From Symsagittifera roscoffensis (lineage: Eukaryota; Xenacoelomorpha; Acoela; Convolutidae), in contig NC_087062.1 in the NCBI RefSeq assembly GCF_963678635.1, positions 55,685,270 through 55,749,269 of the forward strand: 64,000 nt of DNA, in the 5' to 3' direction. A program made the position numbers and the translations under genes. Positions 22,006 through 31,400 of this stretch are shown piece by piece (position 1 is the first letter of the stretch; every line of letters starts with the position of its first letter). The notes beneath the pieces are model-generated. The model was not told the DNA's origin. It saw only the letters and a program-made list of their open reading frames with translations, and searched no databases.

Positions 22006-22033
22006 TTTTTTTTAATCAGCGTTCAATTTTCAG
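22006..22033 (+). other. 3' splice acceptor before the calpain-like start codon
   Basis: A T8 tract and 'gttcaattttcag' end 23 bases before the ATG at 22057. Same layout as on the IFT81 side. Confidence 0.5.
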
Positions 22034-22056
22034 TTCCCAATTGAGATCCACAAATA

Positions 22057-23415
22057 ATGCTGAAACAGTCAACTACGCACCACTTTGAAGATACAGAGTT
22101 CTTGTCCAAGAACATTTTAGAAAGGGAAGGCCGCGACGTATTTTGGCTAAGACCTACAGATGTCGCACAATGTCCAGTTTTTGAACACGAAGGAAACGTC
22201 ACTTACTATTCGAACGAAAGCCTTACCGAAGACAGTTTTCTATTCTTATGTGTTGCAGCAGCTTTGAAGAAAGCTGATAAATTGCCCATATGGCCGGCAT
22301 ACCGCAGTTCCGAAGAAGGCGATTACTTCAATGGGCGCTTAGAAGCAAAGTTTTATCGCAATGGAGTTCCTGGTCAATTCAACATTGACGACCTTCTACC
22401 TTACACCAATTTCCAAGGAAGCTTTGCGGCAGTATTTTCATATGGCTTGAACTCTAATGAGTTTTGGATAAGCTACCTGGAGAAGGCGTACACTAAATTC
22501 TTGGGCTCTCATGCTCTTGTGTTCGGAAAGTCGATTTTCGAGTTACTCAGTGAAATGTCTGGATGCATTGTTGAAAAGCTAAGGATAAAATACAAATCAG
22601 TGGATCGCGAATGGGCCATATACAACATTAAGACCCTTATGAAGGAGTATGATTGCTTCGGGTTGGCCAAAAGTGAAGATCTATGGGTAATATTTGAGAA
22701 GGATCCGAATCCCAGGTCTCGACACAAGGAAGACGTTGAGTTGTTTCCTCTGAGATATGGAGCTGTTCCAAGCATCATCGACTCCGTAACTATGAACGGC
22801 GACACTGGCGGTATAAAGCCTACAATTCTCGATGCTGAGTCCTTAGTGCAAAGCGTGGATGATCTGATGTTTTGTTGGTTTCCCTGTCCAAAGCTTCATA
22901 CCAAAAGCATAGTCAGCTACTGGATGTGTGGTAAAAACTCCGGAGGTCCTCAGTTCGAGCCGAGCTATTACACAAATCCACAGATAAAACTGCTGGTACA
23001 TGAGGACTTCCCGGAACAGGATGACGATGAGATCAAAAGCCAGATACTCATTCAAGTAGAGCTTCTGCGTCCCCATTATGGTACACTAGCTGCTAAAGTC
23101 TTCAAAGCTTCTCAGACAAGAGACCATTTGACAATGAAACGTCTACCATCGAGGTTCTTGAGACCAGATAATGTTTACCTAGCGTCAGAATCGACTGAAA
23201 AATTCAACAAGCCTTGGGTCACCCTTAGGATATCTTGGGCACGAGATGGGGATGTGTTTTTTATAGTTCCAAACTTGCCAGTGAAAGAGATGTGCGGTGG
23301 ATTTCGGGTGAAAGTAATGTCCTCAGTTGTAATTTCGGAGCTTGAAGAAACAAAAGGATGTAAAGGCACCGAAAACGTTCCCAGGTGTCGCAAGGGCACT
23401 TGTGCTCGTCTTTGA
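22057..23415 (+). CDS. Calpain-like protein, probable pseudopeptidase
   Basis: 452 codons in one exon. Calpains are cytosolic Cys proteases with a CysPc core followed by a C2-like domain III. Here residues 29-70 ('FWLRPTDV' then 'LTEDSFLFLCVAAAL') align with the calpain 'W.RP.E' and 'GDCWFLAAIASL' blocks, but the catalytic Cys position is Ser60. Residues 98-175 match the core ('AKFYRNG', 'NIDDLLPY', 'FWISYLEKAYTKFLGSH'). Residues 286-315 ('SYWMCGKNSGGPQFEPSYYT' and NPQI) match the start of domain III. The expected His (GHAY) and Asn (NPWG) motifs are not visible and the segment that should carry them is short. It is therefore probably non-catalytic, perhaps a binding or regulatory protein. 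The lack of introns suggests either a retrocopy or a compact gene, but the frame is fully open. The start was chosen because it follows a splice acceptor. No EF-hand region is present. Confidence 0.75.
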   Translation: MLKQSTTHHFEDTEFLSKNILEREGRDVFWLRPTDVAQCPVFEHEGNVTYYSNESLTEDSFLFLCVAAALKKADKLPIWPAYRSSEEGDYFNGRLEAKFYRNGVPGQFNIDDLLPYTNFQGSFAAVFSYGLNSNEFWISYLEKAYTKFLGSHALVFGKSIFELLSEMSGCIVEKLRIKYKSVDREWAIYNIKTLMKEYDCFGLAKSEDLWVIFEKDPNPRSRHKEDVELFPLRYGAVPSIIDSVTMNGDTGGIKPTILDAESLVQSVDDLMFCWFPCPKLHTKSIVSYWMCGKNSGGPQFEPSYYTNPQIKLLVHEDFPEQDDDEIKSQILIQVELLRPHYGTLAAKVFKASQTRDHLTMKRLPSRFLRPDNVYLASESTEKFNKPWVTLRISWARDGDVFFIVPNLPVKEMCGGFRVKVMSSVVISELEETKGCKGTENVPRCRKGTCARL

Positions 23416-23481
23416 AAATTCGACTTCAGACTTATCGCATGTTTAGAAGTAATACTATTGAAACTTTGAAAGTGCAACGAA

Positions 23482-23487
23482 AATAAA
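23482..23487 (+). terminator. Polyadenylation signal of the calpain-like gene
   Basis: AATAAA 67 bp after the stop codon, the only canonical signal close downstream. Confidence 0.65.
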
Positions 23488-23623
23488 TACTCTTGACAGC
23501 TTTGTTTTTTGATGCGACTTTCTCGGTAAAGAATTACTATTCATTAAGGCAAATAAACAATGACCAACAAATGGGCAAAGCGGAGCATCTCAACTTTCTC
23601 TGTCCTACTTTCTCTGTACGGTG

Positions 23624-24035
23624 AAGTCCCATTTGTACCACCAACGTTCATTTGTACCAAAATGAAAAATCGGTCCCATTTGTACCAAAATTATTCAACT
23701 CGTTTTCTGATTGGTCGAATTGTGAGCCAACGAATTCTTACATTAATTTTCTACTGTTCAAACAGAAGAAAACTAAGCAGTAGAATAGTGATCGCCGCAG
23801 TGGCGGCAACGTGTTGTGAGCTTGCCAACAGAGGGTAGGACTCTATACGAAAATTAGAGCCGGTTATTGCCGCGAAGCGGCGACGCGCGCCCGCCGGCGA
23901 CCTTAAACCAAGACCTTAAACTAGTCGGCTCAGTAGTCTTTGGCCAATTGAATGTTTTTGGTACTAACGCGATTGATTTTTTATTTTGGTACAAATGGGA
24001 CTGATTTATCATTTTGGTACTTGTGAATACCCACC
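23624..24035. mobile_element. MITE-like element M1
   Basis: Inverted arms 23654-23692 and 23983-24020 share 'gtaccaaaatgaaaaat' and 'gtcccatttgtaccaaaat', with the short motif TTTGTACC repeated at both ends. About 0.4 kb, non-coding, with a GC-rich core near 23880. This is the layout of a non-autonomous DNA transposon; superfamily unknown. Confidence 0.6.
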
Positions 24036-24560
24036 CTATGTACATATATTTGAAAAAATATCAACCAACAGCTTCAAACATTTGTCTATAATTAAATTGA
24101 ATTTCAGCAAAACGTGTCGAGGAACATACATGCAAGTGTTTAACAAAGTTCGCCAATTTGCATAAAAACCTTCACATAAAAACAATTTGAGCGAGCGATA
24201 AAGTTTATACACCAACCCAAAGCACACAAACATAGCACAGAGCTACTTAGAAAACTGAAGACAAAGGGTCCCGATAAATGAACAAATATCAAGACAAATA
24301 ACAGTGTAAAGTGATGACAGGGATCGCTACAGGGCTCCCTCTTCTTCCTGGTGCGCATAAACGCTTGCCCGACAACATGTCACCAAACTTTGGCTATGCG
24401 ACTGTGCTAGAATGGGCTGCATGCGATTGCTCACCTATCAAGTTCTTTTTTTTTCTGTCCGCTGAATATTTTAAAACATTTTGGAACGTTAAAAAAATTG
24501 CTTGACGGTTTTGTTAGAGAATCTTCCATGCTTGCTGTCTTCTCGAGAAGGGATCCCAAT
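24036..24560. other. Intergenic stretch
   Basis: No gene, repeat array or RNA could be supported. Short ORFs on both strands have no recognisable motif. Confidence 0.4.
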
Positions 24561-24578
24561 TTGAGGTTGTTCGCCTTT

Positions 24579-24868
24579 TTGAAGCAAGATTTGAGCGGTT
24601 TTTTTAGACGATTGCACTCAAAGTCTTGCTTCAAAATGAGCGGTTTTCGAACGGTTTATCTAAAAAAAAAACGCTCAAAATCCGCGCCAGATTTGAACTG
24701 TTTATCTAAAAAAACCTCGCAAGATTTGAGCGGTTTTTCTAGATAAACCGCTCAAAAACCACTCATATATTGCGCGGTTTTTTTAGATAAACCGTTCAAA
24801 AACAGCTCATTTTGAAGCAAGATTTTGAGCGCAATCGTCTAAAAAAACCGCTCAAATCTTGCTTCAAA
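24579..24868. repeat. Long foldback (interrupted palindrome)
   Basis: Two inverted arms of about 95-100 bp (24579-24673 and 24768-24868) share 'gaagcaagatttgagcggtt', 'agacgattgc' and 'aacggtttatctaaaaaa'. A smaller hairpin, 'gagcggtttttctagataaa' and its complement, lies between them. The motif 'gagcggttttt' occurs many times in both orientations. Probably a foldback or MITE-like element. Confidence 0.7.
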
Positions 24869-25183
24869 TTAGGTGAAAAATCTCGACTCGGGGGACAATT
24901 TCAAAATTATCGGCAACAACCCCATTATACTGAACATCGACGTGAGAAGAAAATATGGATAGTGCGCCGATAATTTCATGTCAATGAGACTATCGAAACA
25001 TAAAATTAGTTCTTCAAAAATTCTTCGTGTGTGTCACTTTCCAACTACACATTCGAAAGAGCTTAAGTAATGAAAAACCTTGGAGTCCTAGTTGTCGAAA
25101 ATCAAAGATGAGCTGCTCATGCGAATAGCAGTAAAAGCTATCAATGCGCTTTAAACTGTCAAACGGGGCTAGGTCTTTTACCA

Positions 25184-25875
25184 GACCGACCTTTTACCAG
25201 ACCACAATGCAATAACTCAATTATTACAAATTAAAATTAGTGGAAGATTTGAAAAGGAGGCGGTTAGAACAAACAAAACTTTTTATTGTATCTAAAACAA
25301 ACTTAAACAAAAAATTATTGTATCTAACCAGACTAAACGGCGTCAATACATCTGTCAATCAAATTTATTTGTCGAGTCTGGTAAAAGGTCCATGTTATAA
25401 CTTTTCTGGTAAAAGGGGGTCTAGGGCAACAAGCCGACGGGACTTCAAGCCGAAAATTAAACATTACAAGCACCTAAAAACGCTAAATTTTTAACATTAA
25501 AATGTTTATTTTGAAAAAAAAAATAGGCAAGTTTAGTTCATCATAAGCGTTCTTCATGACAATGCACCACTTAAGAGTGGCATCAGAAAGTTGGATCAGC
25601 CGGATTTTGAAATGCATAAATTATAAACATGAAAAACCCCATGAACAATGTTTTAATTTTTTATATTCCTAAACATCAATTAGAGGCTCAAAAATAACAA
25701 AAAAGCCAATAACTTGTTAAGCAAGCTGATGAAATTGAGAAATTCTTCAAAACAATTTTCAAATTAATCATATTTCATAACCTTTTGACAAAATGTTCGG
25801 CTTGAAGTCCCTTATTATACGATTCGGCTTCAAGTCCCGTCGGCTTGATGTCCGGCACCCGGTAAAAGGTCGGTC
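25184..25875. mobile_element. MITE-like element M2 (outer)
   Basis: Terminal inverted repeats GACCGACCTTTTACC at 25184-25198 and its complement at 25861-25875. Extra copies of 'ctggtaaaagg' lie inside the left end. It contains a second element (M3) and about 0.7 kb in total. Non-coding. Confidence 0.55.
25430..25847. mobile_element. MITE-like element M3 (nested in M2)
   Basis: Perfect 24-bp terminal inverted repeats, starting CAAGCCGACGGGACTTCAAG at 25430 and mirrored at 25824-25847, with a further 'cggcttgaagtccc' copy inside the right end. Non-coding AT-rich core, so a non-autonomous element that landed within M2. Confidence 0.7.
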
Positions 25876-25889
25876 CCCCTGTCAAATGA

Positions 25890-26450
25890 ACCTAACTGGG
25901 ACCATTCTCGTCCCATACATCTGCCACCTGGTACCAATCATCAGCTACGGTTCGGAGCTATGGATGCCACATAAAGGAACACAATAAATAATTGACAGTG
26001 TTCAAAGAAAAATTTTAACCTAGATTTTGCATCTAATAACTTGAAATACAAAGATAAGCTTCTGGCAATTGACATTTTACCTCTCTCCTTAAATCGGGAA
26101 CTGTACTAGATCCTCTAATTCGCCAAATAAATCAACAGCTAAGTCGACATCCATTCGACCGAATACGTCTCAGTCTCTGAATTCGGAGGAACAAGAAGCC
26201 AAAACCGCAAATTTACAGCTAGTCTCATCAGATTTAAAAATGCGATTCCGATTTCCGAATTCGTGCCGACCAACCTCCTTAACGACTACTTTAGAGAAGA
26301 CATCCTATTTGATCAACGACGCAAAGCGAAATTTCTTCAAGTATACAAAGCCAAAGAGATATAACGAAAACGACTCAAGAAGCTGGCGACTACTTTGTAG
26401 CTGCATCAACTGCACAGAAACGAAAAACCTAAATTTCCCAAGCTCCCATT
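25890..26450 (+). mobile_element. LINE fragment (C-terminal RT region)
   Basis: Degenerate plus-strand coding sequence of a CR1/jockey-like non-LTR element. It has 'ISYGSELWMPHKGTQ' (the thumb-region 'YG.E.W' motif), then 'KYKDKLLAIDILPLSLNREL', and a tail ending 'FDQRRKAKFLQVYKAK'. The RT active site is not included. Several stops and frame changes make it a dead 5'-truncated copy. Confidence 0.6.
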
Positions 26451-26924
26451 TAAAAAAACAAAGATGTTAAGTAAAAAAGGGGGTTCTTACCAAACCCCTG
26501 GACTCGACGCCCAAAATCTTCTCTTAGTATTACAATTATTACTGTCGGCCAAAAAATCTAGGCCAAAAAAGATGGCCACGATAAAAAAATGGTAGCTTGG
26601 AAATTCAGAACAAGAGTCCATAATATTGAAAATCAGCTGATTAAAAATCTGCAGACGAATGATAGCACAAAGAAAGATTATTTCAGAACAACTTGCAAAA
26701 AAGTCCAAATTAAAATCCGATCTTTTGTCGTGCAATCAGCTGCATTTACCTTTGCGCCACAACAGCGAAACTGTAGCTGGAATTTGATATGCTGATAAAT
26801 AAATTTAACCTATATTTTGCATGCCATGCGGATTTGTACTAAATCGGATCCCAGGAAAAGCTGATACTTGATTGGAATTACTTGCCTCCAAGAACAATGC
26901 AACACAACAGAAAAACTCATCTCA
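26451..26924. other. Unassigned stretch before PLE copy 1
   Basis: No clear feature. 'ggccaaaaaatctaggccaa' near 26540 is a short local duplication. Confidence 0.35.
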
Positions 26925-27650
26925 ATCTCAACTGTTAGTTGCAAAGGTTCGGCTAATATCCGGGGCACAAATAATTTTTACAACAAGAAAATTGAAAACA
27001 TGCTTGCCATCCCTCAAAACTTCCTTTGCTCGTGAACTGAGATCCAAAGTGGTGTACAAGCTTACATGTAGTGGATGTAACTCCACCTATGTCGGTCAGA
27101 CAGTCCGACATTTAACCACGAGGGTCGATGAACACCGCAAAGGTGACTCCCCAGTAGGACAACACTTGTTAGAATGTAATAAGGAGGTAGGCGGTACTGC
27201 TGAGCTGAAGTCAGAGAGGCTTTGCATATTTGGAGGGAGAGGCCGAAGATCAACACACGCGATGAATTCAGGAGCAATAAAATTATAGTCTATGTATAAC
27301 ATGGCTAAAATTTAAAAAACTGGCATGTCAGAATCAAAAATGTTCGCAAATCGAAAAAAAAATTCTAACCAGAAAGAACAAAAAACTAAAAAATCTCAGA
27401 AATTTACAGGAAAATGTTATTCATGATTACGTAATTATATTATGTAATTTCAGTTGTTCAAATTTGATTGGTTAAAAAGTTTTGAAGCCTTTTTAGACAC
27501 GCTTCTCATTTATCAGATCTTTGATCGTTTTGTAAATATTGTAAAAAATTTTAATCCTGATGATCAAAGAATGTGCCAAAGATTTTGAATTAACATTATA
27601 AATTTCTTATAACCATTTTTGTTAAATTCTAACCCTTTTAAGCGATAAGC
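26925..27650 (+). repeat. PLE copy 1, upstream partial copy (pseudo-LTR)
   Basis: Near-identical to 30634-31390, that is, to the GIY-YIG end and 3'UTR of the PLE that follows. Penelope-like elements are known to insert as partial head-to-tail tandems with such a pseudo-LTR. This copy starts at 'atctcaactgttag' and has a ~44-bp deletion relative to the downstream one. Confidence 0.75.
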
Positions 27651-27775
27651 TATAAGCAAACTGTTATATTCCTTTAAGGAAAACAGTCATAGTTCGAAAA
27701 AAATTTTTTTTTCTCTATTTGTACAGAATTTTATTATTACTTTTTGTTTATAATGTCAGTAGTGTTTGAGTTAAA

Positions 27776-28252
27776 ATGGCGATGATTGTAGCTGCCAGCT
27801 CCCTTTATCACAGCCTGAAAGATCTTGAGCAAGAGGAACGGAGAGAGACGCAGCAGAAGGTTTACGCAGTCCCCGGCCTTTCTTTGAACCACAATACCTT
27901 GAACAGGGGGAAGGATTTACGATTGTTATTGGAACAGCAACCTCTGGCCAGTAAGCAGATTATTATCTGGCACGACGTGCTGAACAACAGTATATTCTCA
28001 CATCGCACGAACAACTATACGCCCGGCCCACTTGACGAACTACTGGCGAATTTAAAATCAAAGCGAAGACAAATTAGTGGCATTGTCTACTGCAGGAGAA
28101 CGGGCACTCCCGATATTTTTGAGGATCTGCGGAAGACAGAGATAATCGTCATAAAAACAACTGGTATAGCCTTATCTCTAGAAGGAAGAGACAGAATCCT
28201 GCGGTCCTCAGAGAGTATCTTCAACTGCACCAGTCAAGTGAATTGGAGTTGA
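27776..28252 (+). CDS. PLE copy 1 N-terminal domain of unknown function
   Basis: 159 codons upstream of the RT. Distinctive blocks are 'IIIWHDVLNNSIFSHRTNNY' (residues about 62-81) and 'ISGIVYCRRTGTPDIFEDLR' (about 101-120). The same two blocks, diverged, are encoded in PLE copy 2 near 61.3-61.5 kb on the minus strand, so the domain belongs to the element. I do not recognise the fold. The alternating hydrophobic strands with conserved His, Asp and Asn would fit a small hydrolase-like alpha/beta domain, but this is a guess. Confidence 0.55.
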   Translation: MAMIVAASSLYHSLKDLEQEERRETQQKVYAVPGLSLNHNTLNRGKDLRLLLEQQPLASKQIIIWHDVLNNSIFSHRTNNYTPGPLDELLANLKSKRRQISGIVYCRRTGTPDIFEDLRKTEIIVIKTTGIALSLEGRDRILRSSESIFNCTSQVNWS

Positions 28253-28544
28253 AGTCACTACGGGTGGTGCTGTCCCATCGAGACCACCTGCCAGGCGTCT
28301 TCTCAAGGATACGGGGCCAGACCAAGAAACCATTACAGGGACGCCGCAGGGCAAAGGCGCGGAGAGCGGAGGTGTTGGCTGGCGACCTCCAGTCGGAACC
28401 GAACGACCAATAGGGGGTAAGATTTTGTTGTGGCTGTTTTTTCTTTGCTGAGTGCCATATGAGCTTAATTGCTCGTGGCCTGCAAAGAACAGATGACCGC
28501 AATTTTGCTGCCACCACCACTCCTTAGACTGGTCCTGAAAAGAA

Positions 28545-29661
28545 AACTCACTTGGAAACTTGTATTAGATTATTTAAAACATTTTAATAAACTTAATAGC
28601 AGTTTCTTGAGAATTAAATATCTGAGAAAATGTCTCGATAACGACATTATACCAGACTTTTTACGGTTTCGCGTGCCTGATAACGGTGTTTTTTCGGATC
28701 AAGCGGTGCACAGCTTTCAACTGAGACTCTTAAGATCTGAGCTAAGCCAGGCAAATGAGGATAGGGCCAAGGCATCGGGTAACCTAGTAAAAGCAAGAGA
28801 GGTAGTGAGAAGGGGTATAGATGAGAAGTGGTGGCCTTCGGTAATATTCTATCTGAACCGGCAAGCAAGGTGTAGTGTCAATAACCTAATAAGCCGACAC
28901 ATGAGAAAGCTTGAAAAACTTTCGGAAAGACCATTAAAAAACTTGAATGAAAGGACAGTTAGAATTTTAGATGAAGTGGCTTTGCCGCTTTGGGTGCGGG
29001 AAGTCTTAAGTTTTGGACAAAAACAACCGGTACGAGACAATTTCAATGAAATTCACTTCCTTGCTGACATTGATAGTTTTTTGTCTGAAATGAAGTTAAA
29101 TAGAATAACCGGAGAAAAATTATGTGAGGTTGAAGCAGCTGCAAAGAGATATGCTAAGAATGTGAAACAGACCCCCTCTGACAAAGGTGTCGAAAAAGCC
29201 AGAAAGTATTTGAAGGACAACGGTCTTCTGGCAGTGCCATTTGATAAGGGGTGGGTTTTTGTGTAATGAAAAAGGAGACATATAAGAAAAAACTGAAAGA
29301 CTTATTACAGGCAGAACAATTTAGTGAGAAGAAGAATCTGACAGACAGCGTGATTATGAAAATTGAAAAAGACATAAGCAAAGAATTACTCGCCATGAAA
29401 AAGAAGGACGAGATTAGCGAAGCGTTTTATAATAGGTTGAGACCAACGGGAGCGCAGCCGGCTAGACTGTATGGATTAGCAAAAGTACACAAACAAGGCA
29501 CACCACTTCGTCCCGTCCTTTCTTTACCTGGTAGCTCATATGACAACCTAAATAAAATATTGGCAAAGTACTTTGATGAAATTGCGGGGGCAAAAAAAAT
29601 AGAAACGAACACTCAAATGGCCAGGGAGATCTTGGAGAAAACTGAGTTGGACTCTGACTAG
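28545..29661 (+). pseudogene. PLE copy 1 reverse transcriptase, N-terminal half
   Basis: Contains the PLE-specific N-terminal part ('FLRIKYLRKCLDNDIIPDFL', 'LPLWVREVLSFGQ'), the fingers block 'LLAVPFDKG' and the palm entry 'ARLYGLAKVHKQGTPLRPVL'. A frame change lies near 29255, where two open stretches overlap, and the frame closes at 29661. RT activity cannot be expected from this copy. Confidence 0.75.
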
Positions 29662-29926
29662 AGTATAATCTCCCTTGATGTAAAGAGTTTGTACACTAAT
29701 GTCCCGCTCAAGTAAGCGGTTGAAATAGCCCTGAGGAGATTATATGAGCAAGTCAACCCTCTGTAAACTTTAAATGCAATGGTTTTTGGTATGTACAAAA
29801 AGCCGGTTTAGCAATGGGCGCCTCCCTTGCAGTAATATTGGCTAATTTGTGGCTCAAAGAATACGAACCTGCATTAAGGAAAAAAGTACCAAAATTGACT
29901 GTGCTAAGTGAGGGTAACAAAGAAGT

Positions 29927-30073
29927 GTGCCCTAGATGTCAGAAAAAGGTGACATATCGGACATAAGGAGTAGAATGCGAAGCTTGTTTGAATTGGTACC
30001 ACTTAGGCTGTGGTAACATATCGGAATCCGAATACGCAGACATCGCGGAAACAGTATGGTATTGCATGACTTG
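29927..30073 (+). other. PHD zinc finger inserted in the PLE RT palm
   Basis: The pattern is C-x2-C-x12-C-x2-C-x4-H-x2-C-x17-C-x2-C, with Trp two residues before the last Cys pair ('VWYCMTC') and 'CEACLNWYHLGC' in the middle: a complete C4HC3 PHD signature. It sits about 30 codons after RT motif B and about 15 codons before motif C (YVDD), where normal RTs have only a short linker. PHD fingers typically read histone H3 tails. One stop codon falls inside the finger in this copy. Confidence 0.8.
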
Positions 30074-31052
30074 CAAAAAACAACGGGAAGCAGATCGGAC
30101 TGTGAATGGTGTTAAAGTTTTTCTAAGATATGTGGACGACATAGTTAGAACGGTCAAGGGCGATCCTGGGGTAGTTCTCGAGGCTGCCAATAAGTTGCAT
30201 CCAAATTTGCATTTCACCATGGAAGAACTCGATAGTAACGGTAATTTGGCCTTTTTGGACTTAAATGTCAACGTGGATTCAGCAAAAAAGGTCACACGTG
30301 GTTGTTACCAAAAACCCACTGATACCGGCACCATTCTAAATTTCAGAGGCTGCGCACCTTTGCAGTACAAAAGAAACGTTATTGAAGGGACGGTTCATAG
30401 GGTTTTCAGAAGTACCTCAACATGGGAGTATTTTGACCAGGCTTTGGAAGAAAATCGGAAACTATGGATTGAAAATCAATATCCAAAAAATTGGTCTGAC
30501 AGGGTAGTGTTTGAAACTCTTAACAAGATCATTGAGGGAAAGAAAAATTTAGAGGTGAAGGCAATAGAACCGAGAAATGACAAATGGTTGAAAGACTCAC
30601 CACCCCTTCTTACAATGCAATATCGAGGCAATCCATCTCAACTGTTAGCTGCAAAGGTTCGGCTAATATCCGGGGCACAAATAATTTTTACAACAAGAAA
30701 ATTGAAATTATGCTTGCCATCCCTCAAAACTTCCTTTGCTCGTGAACTGAGATCCAAAGTGGTGTACAAGGTTACATGTAGTGGATGTAACTCCACCTAT
30801 GTCGGTCAGACAGTCCGACATTTAGCCACGAGGGTCGATGAACACCGCAAAGGGGACTCCCCAGTAGGACAACACTTGTTAGAATGTAATAAGGAGGTAG
30901 GCGGTACTGCTGAGCTGAAGTCAGAGATTTTAGACCAAACAGCCAACACTCATAAGCTACTGACACTAGAGGCTTTGCATATTTGGAGGGAGAGGCCGAA
31001 GATCAACACACGCGATGAATTCAGGAGCCGGGAATTAACACTAAAATTATAG
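30074..31052 (+). CDS. PLE copy 1: RT motif C, thumb and GIY-YIG endonuclease
   Basis: An open stretch that begins within the PHD finger (first Met at 29988) and runs to 31052. It has 'VFLRYVDDIVRTVKG' (catalytic Asp pair), 'LHFTMEELDSNGNLAFLDLN', the thumb motif 'CYQKPTDTGTILNF', and a C-terminal GIY-YIG nuclease with 'VVYKVTCSGCNSTYVGQTV' then 'R..EHRKGDSPVGQHL' and Glu/Asn near the end. In PLEs this nuclease nicks target DNA to start target-primed reverse transcription. Confidence 0.82.
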
Positions 31053-31400
31053 TCTATGTATAACATGGCTAAAATTTAAAAAACTGGCATGTCAGAATCA
31101 AAAATGTTCCCAAATCGAAAAAAAAATTCTAACCAGAAAGAACAAAAAACTAAAAAATCTCAGAAATTTACAGGAAAATGTTATTCATGATTACGTAATT
31201 ATATTATGTAATTACAGTTGTTCAAATTTGATTGGTTAAAAAGTTTTTCGAGCCTTTTTAGACACGTTTCTCATTTTTCAGATCTTTGATTGTTTTGTAA
31301 ATATTGTATAAAATTTTAATCCTGATGATGCACAGAATTTGCAAAAACGTTTGAATTATCATTTTAAATTTCTTATAATCATTAACTTTGTATTGTTTTA
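31053..31400 (+). other. PLE copy 1 3'UTR
   Basis: AT-rich, colinear with 27290-27650. Similarity fades near 31390, taken as the element end. Confidence 0.6.

Larger units (their letters stand above)
21922..22056. promoter_or_regulatory. Head-to-head intergenic region, IFT81 / calpain-like gene
   Basis: Only 135 bp separate the two start codons on opposite strands. No TATA box is evident. Each side has a strong 3' splice acceptor close to its ATG, so the true promoters may lie elsewhere, or the acceptors may receive a spliced leader. Confidence 0.55.
27776..31400 (+). mobile_element. Penelope-like retroelement, copy 1
   Basis: Main body of a PLE. In order: an N-terminal domain of unknown type (27776-28252), the PLE RT N-terminal region and fingers (about 28550-29266), RT with 'LYGLAKVHKQGTPLRPV' (29251-29661), motif A 'SLDVKSLYTNVPL' near 29675, motif B 'MGASLAVILANLWLKEYE' near 29815, a PHD finger (29927-30073), motif C 'FLRYVDDI' near 30120, the thumb, a GIY-YIG endonuclease (30760-30890), and a 3'UTR. 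The copy is not intact: the main frame is interrupted several times and part of the A-B region is lost. Confidence 0.85.
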
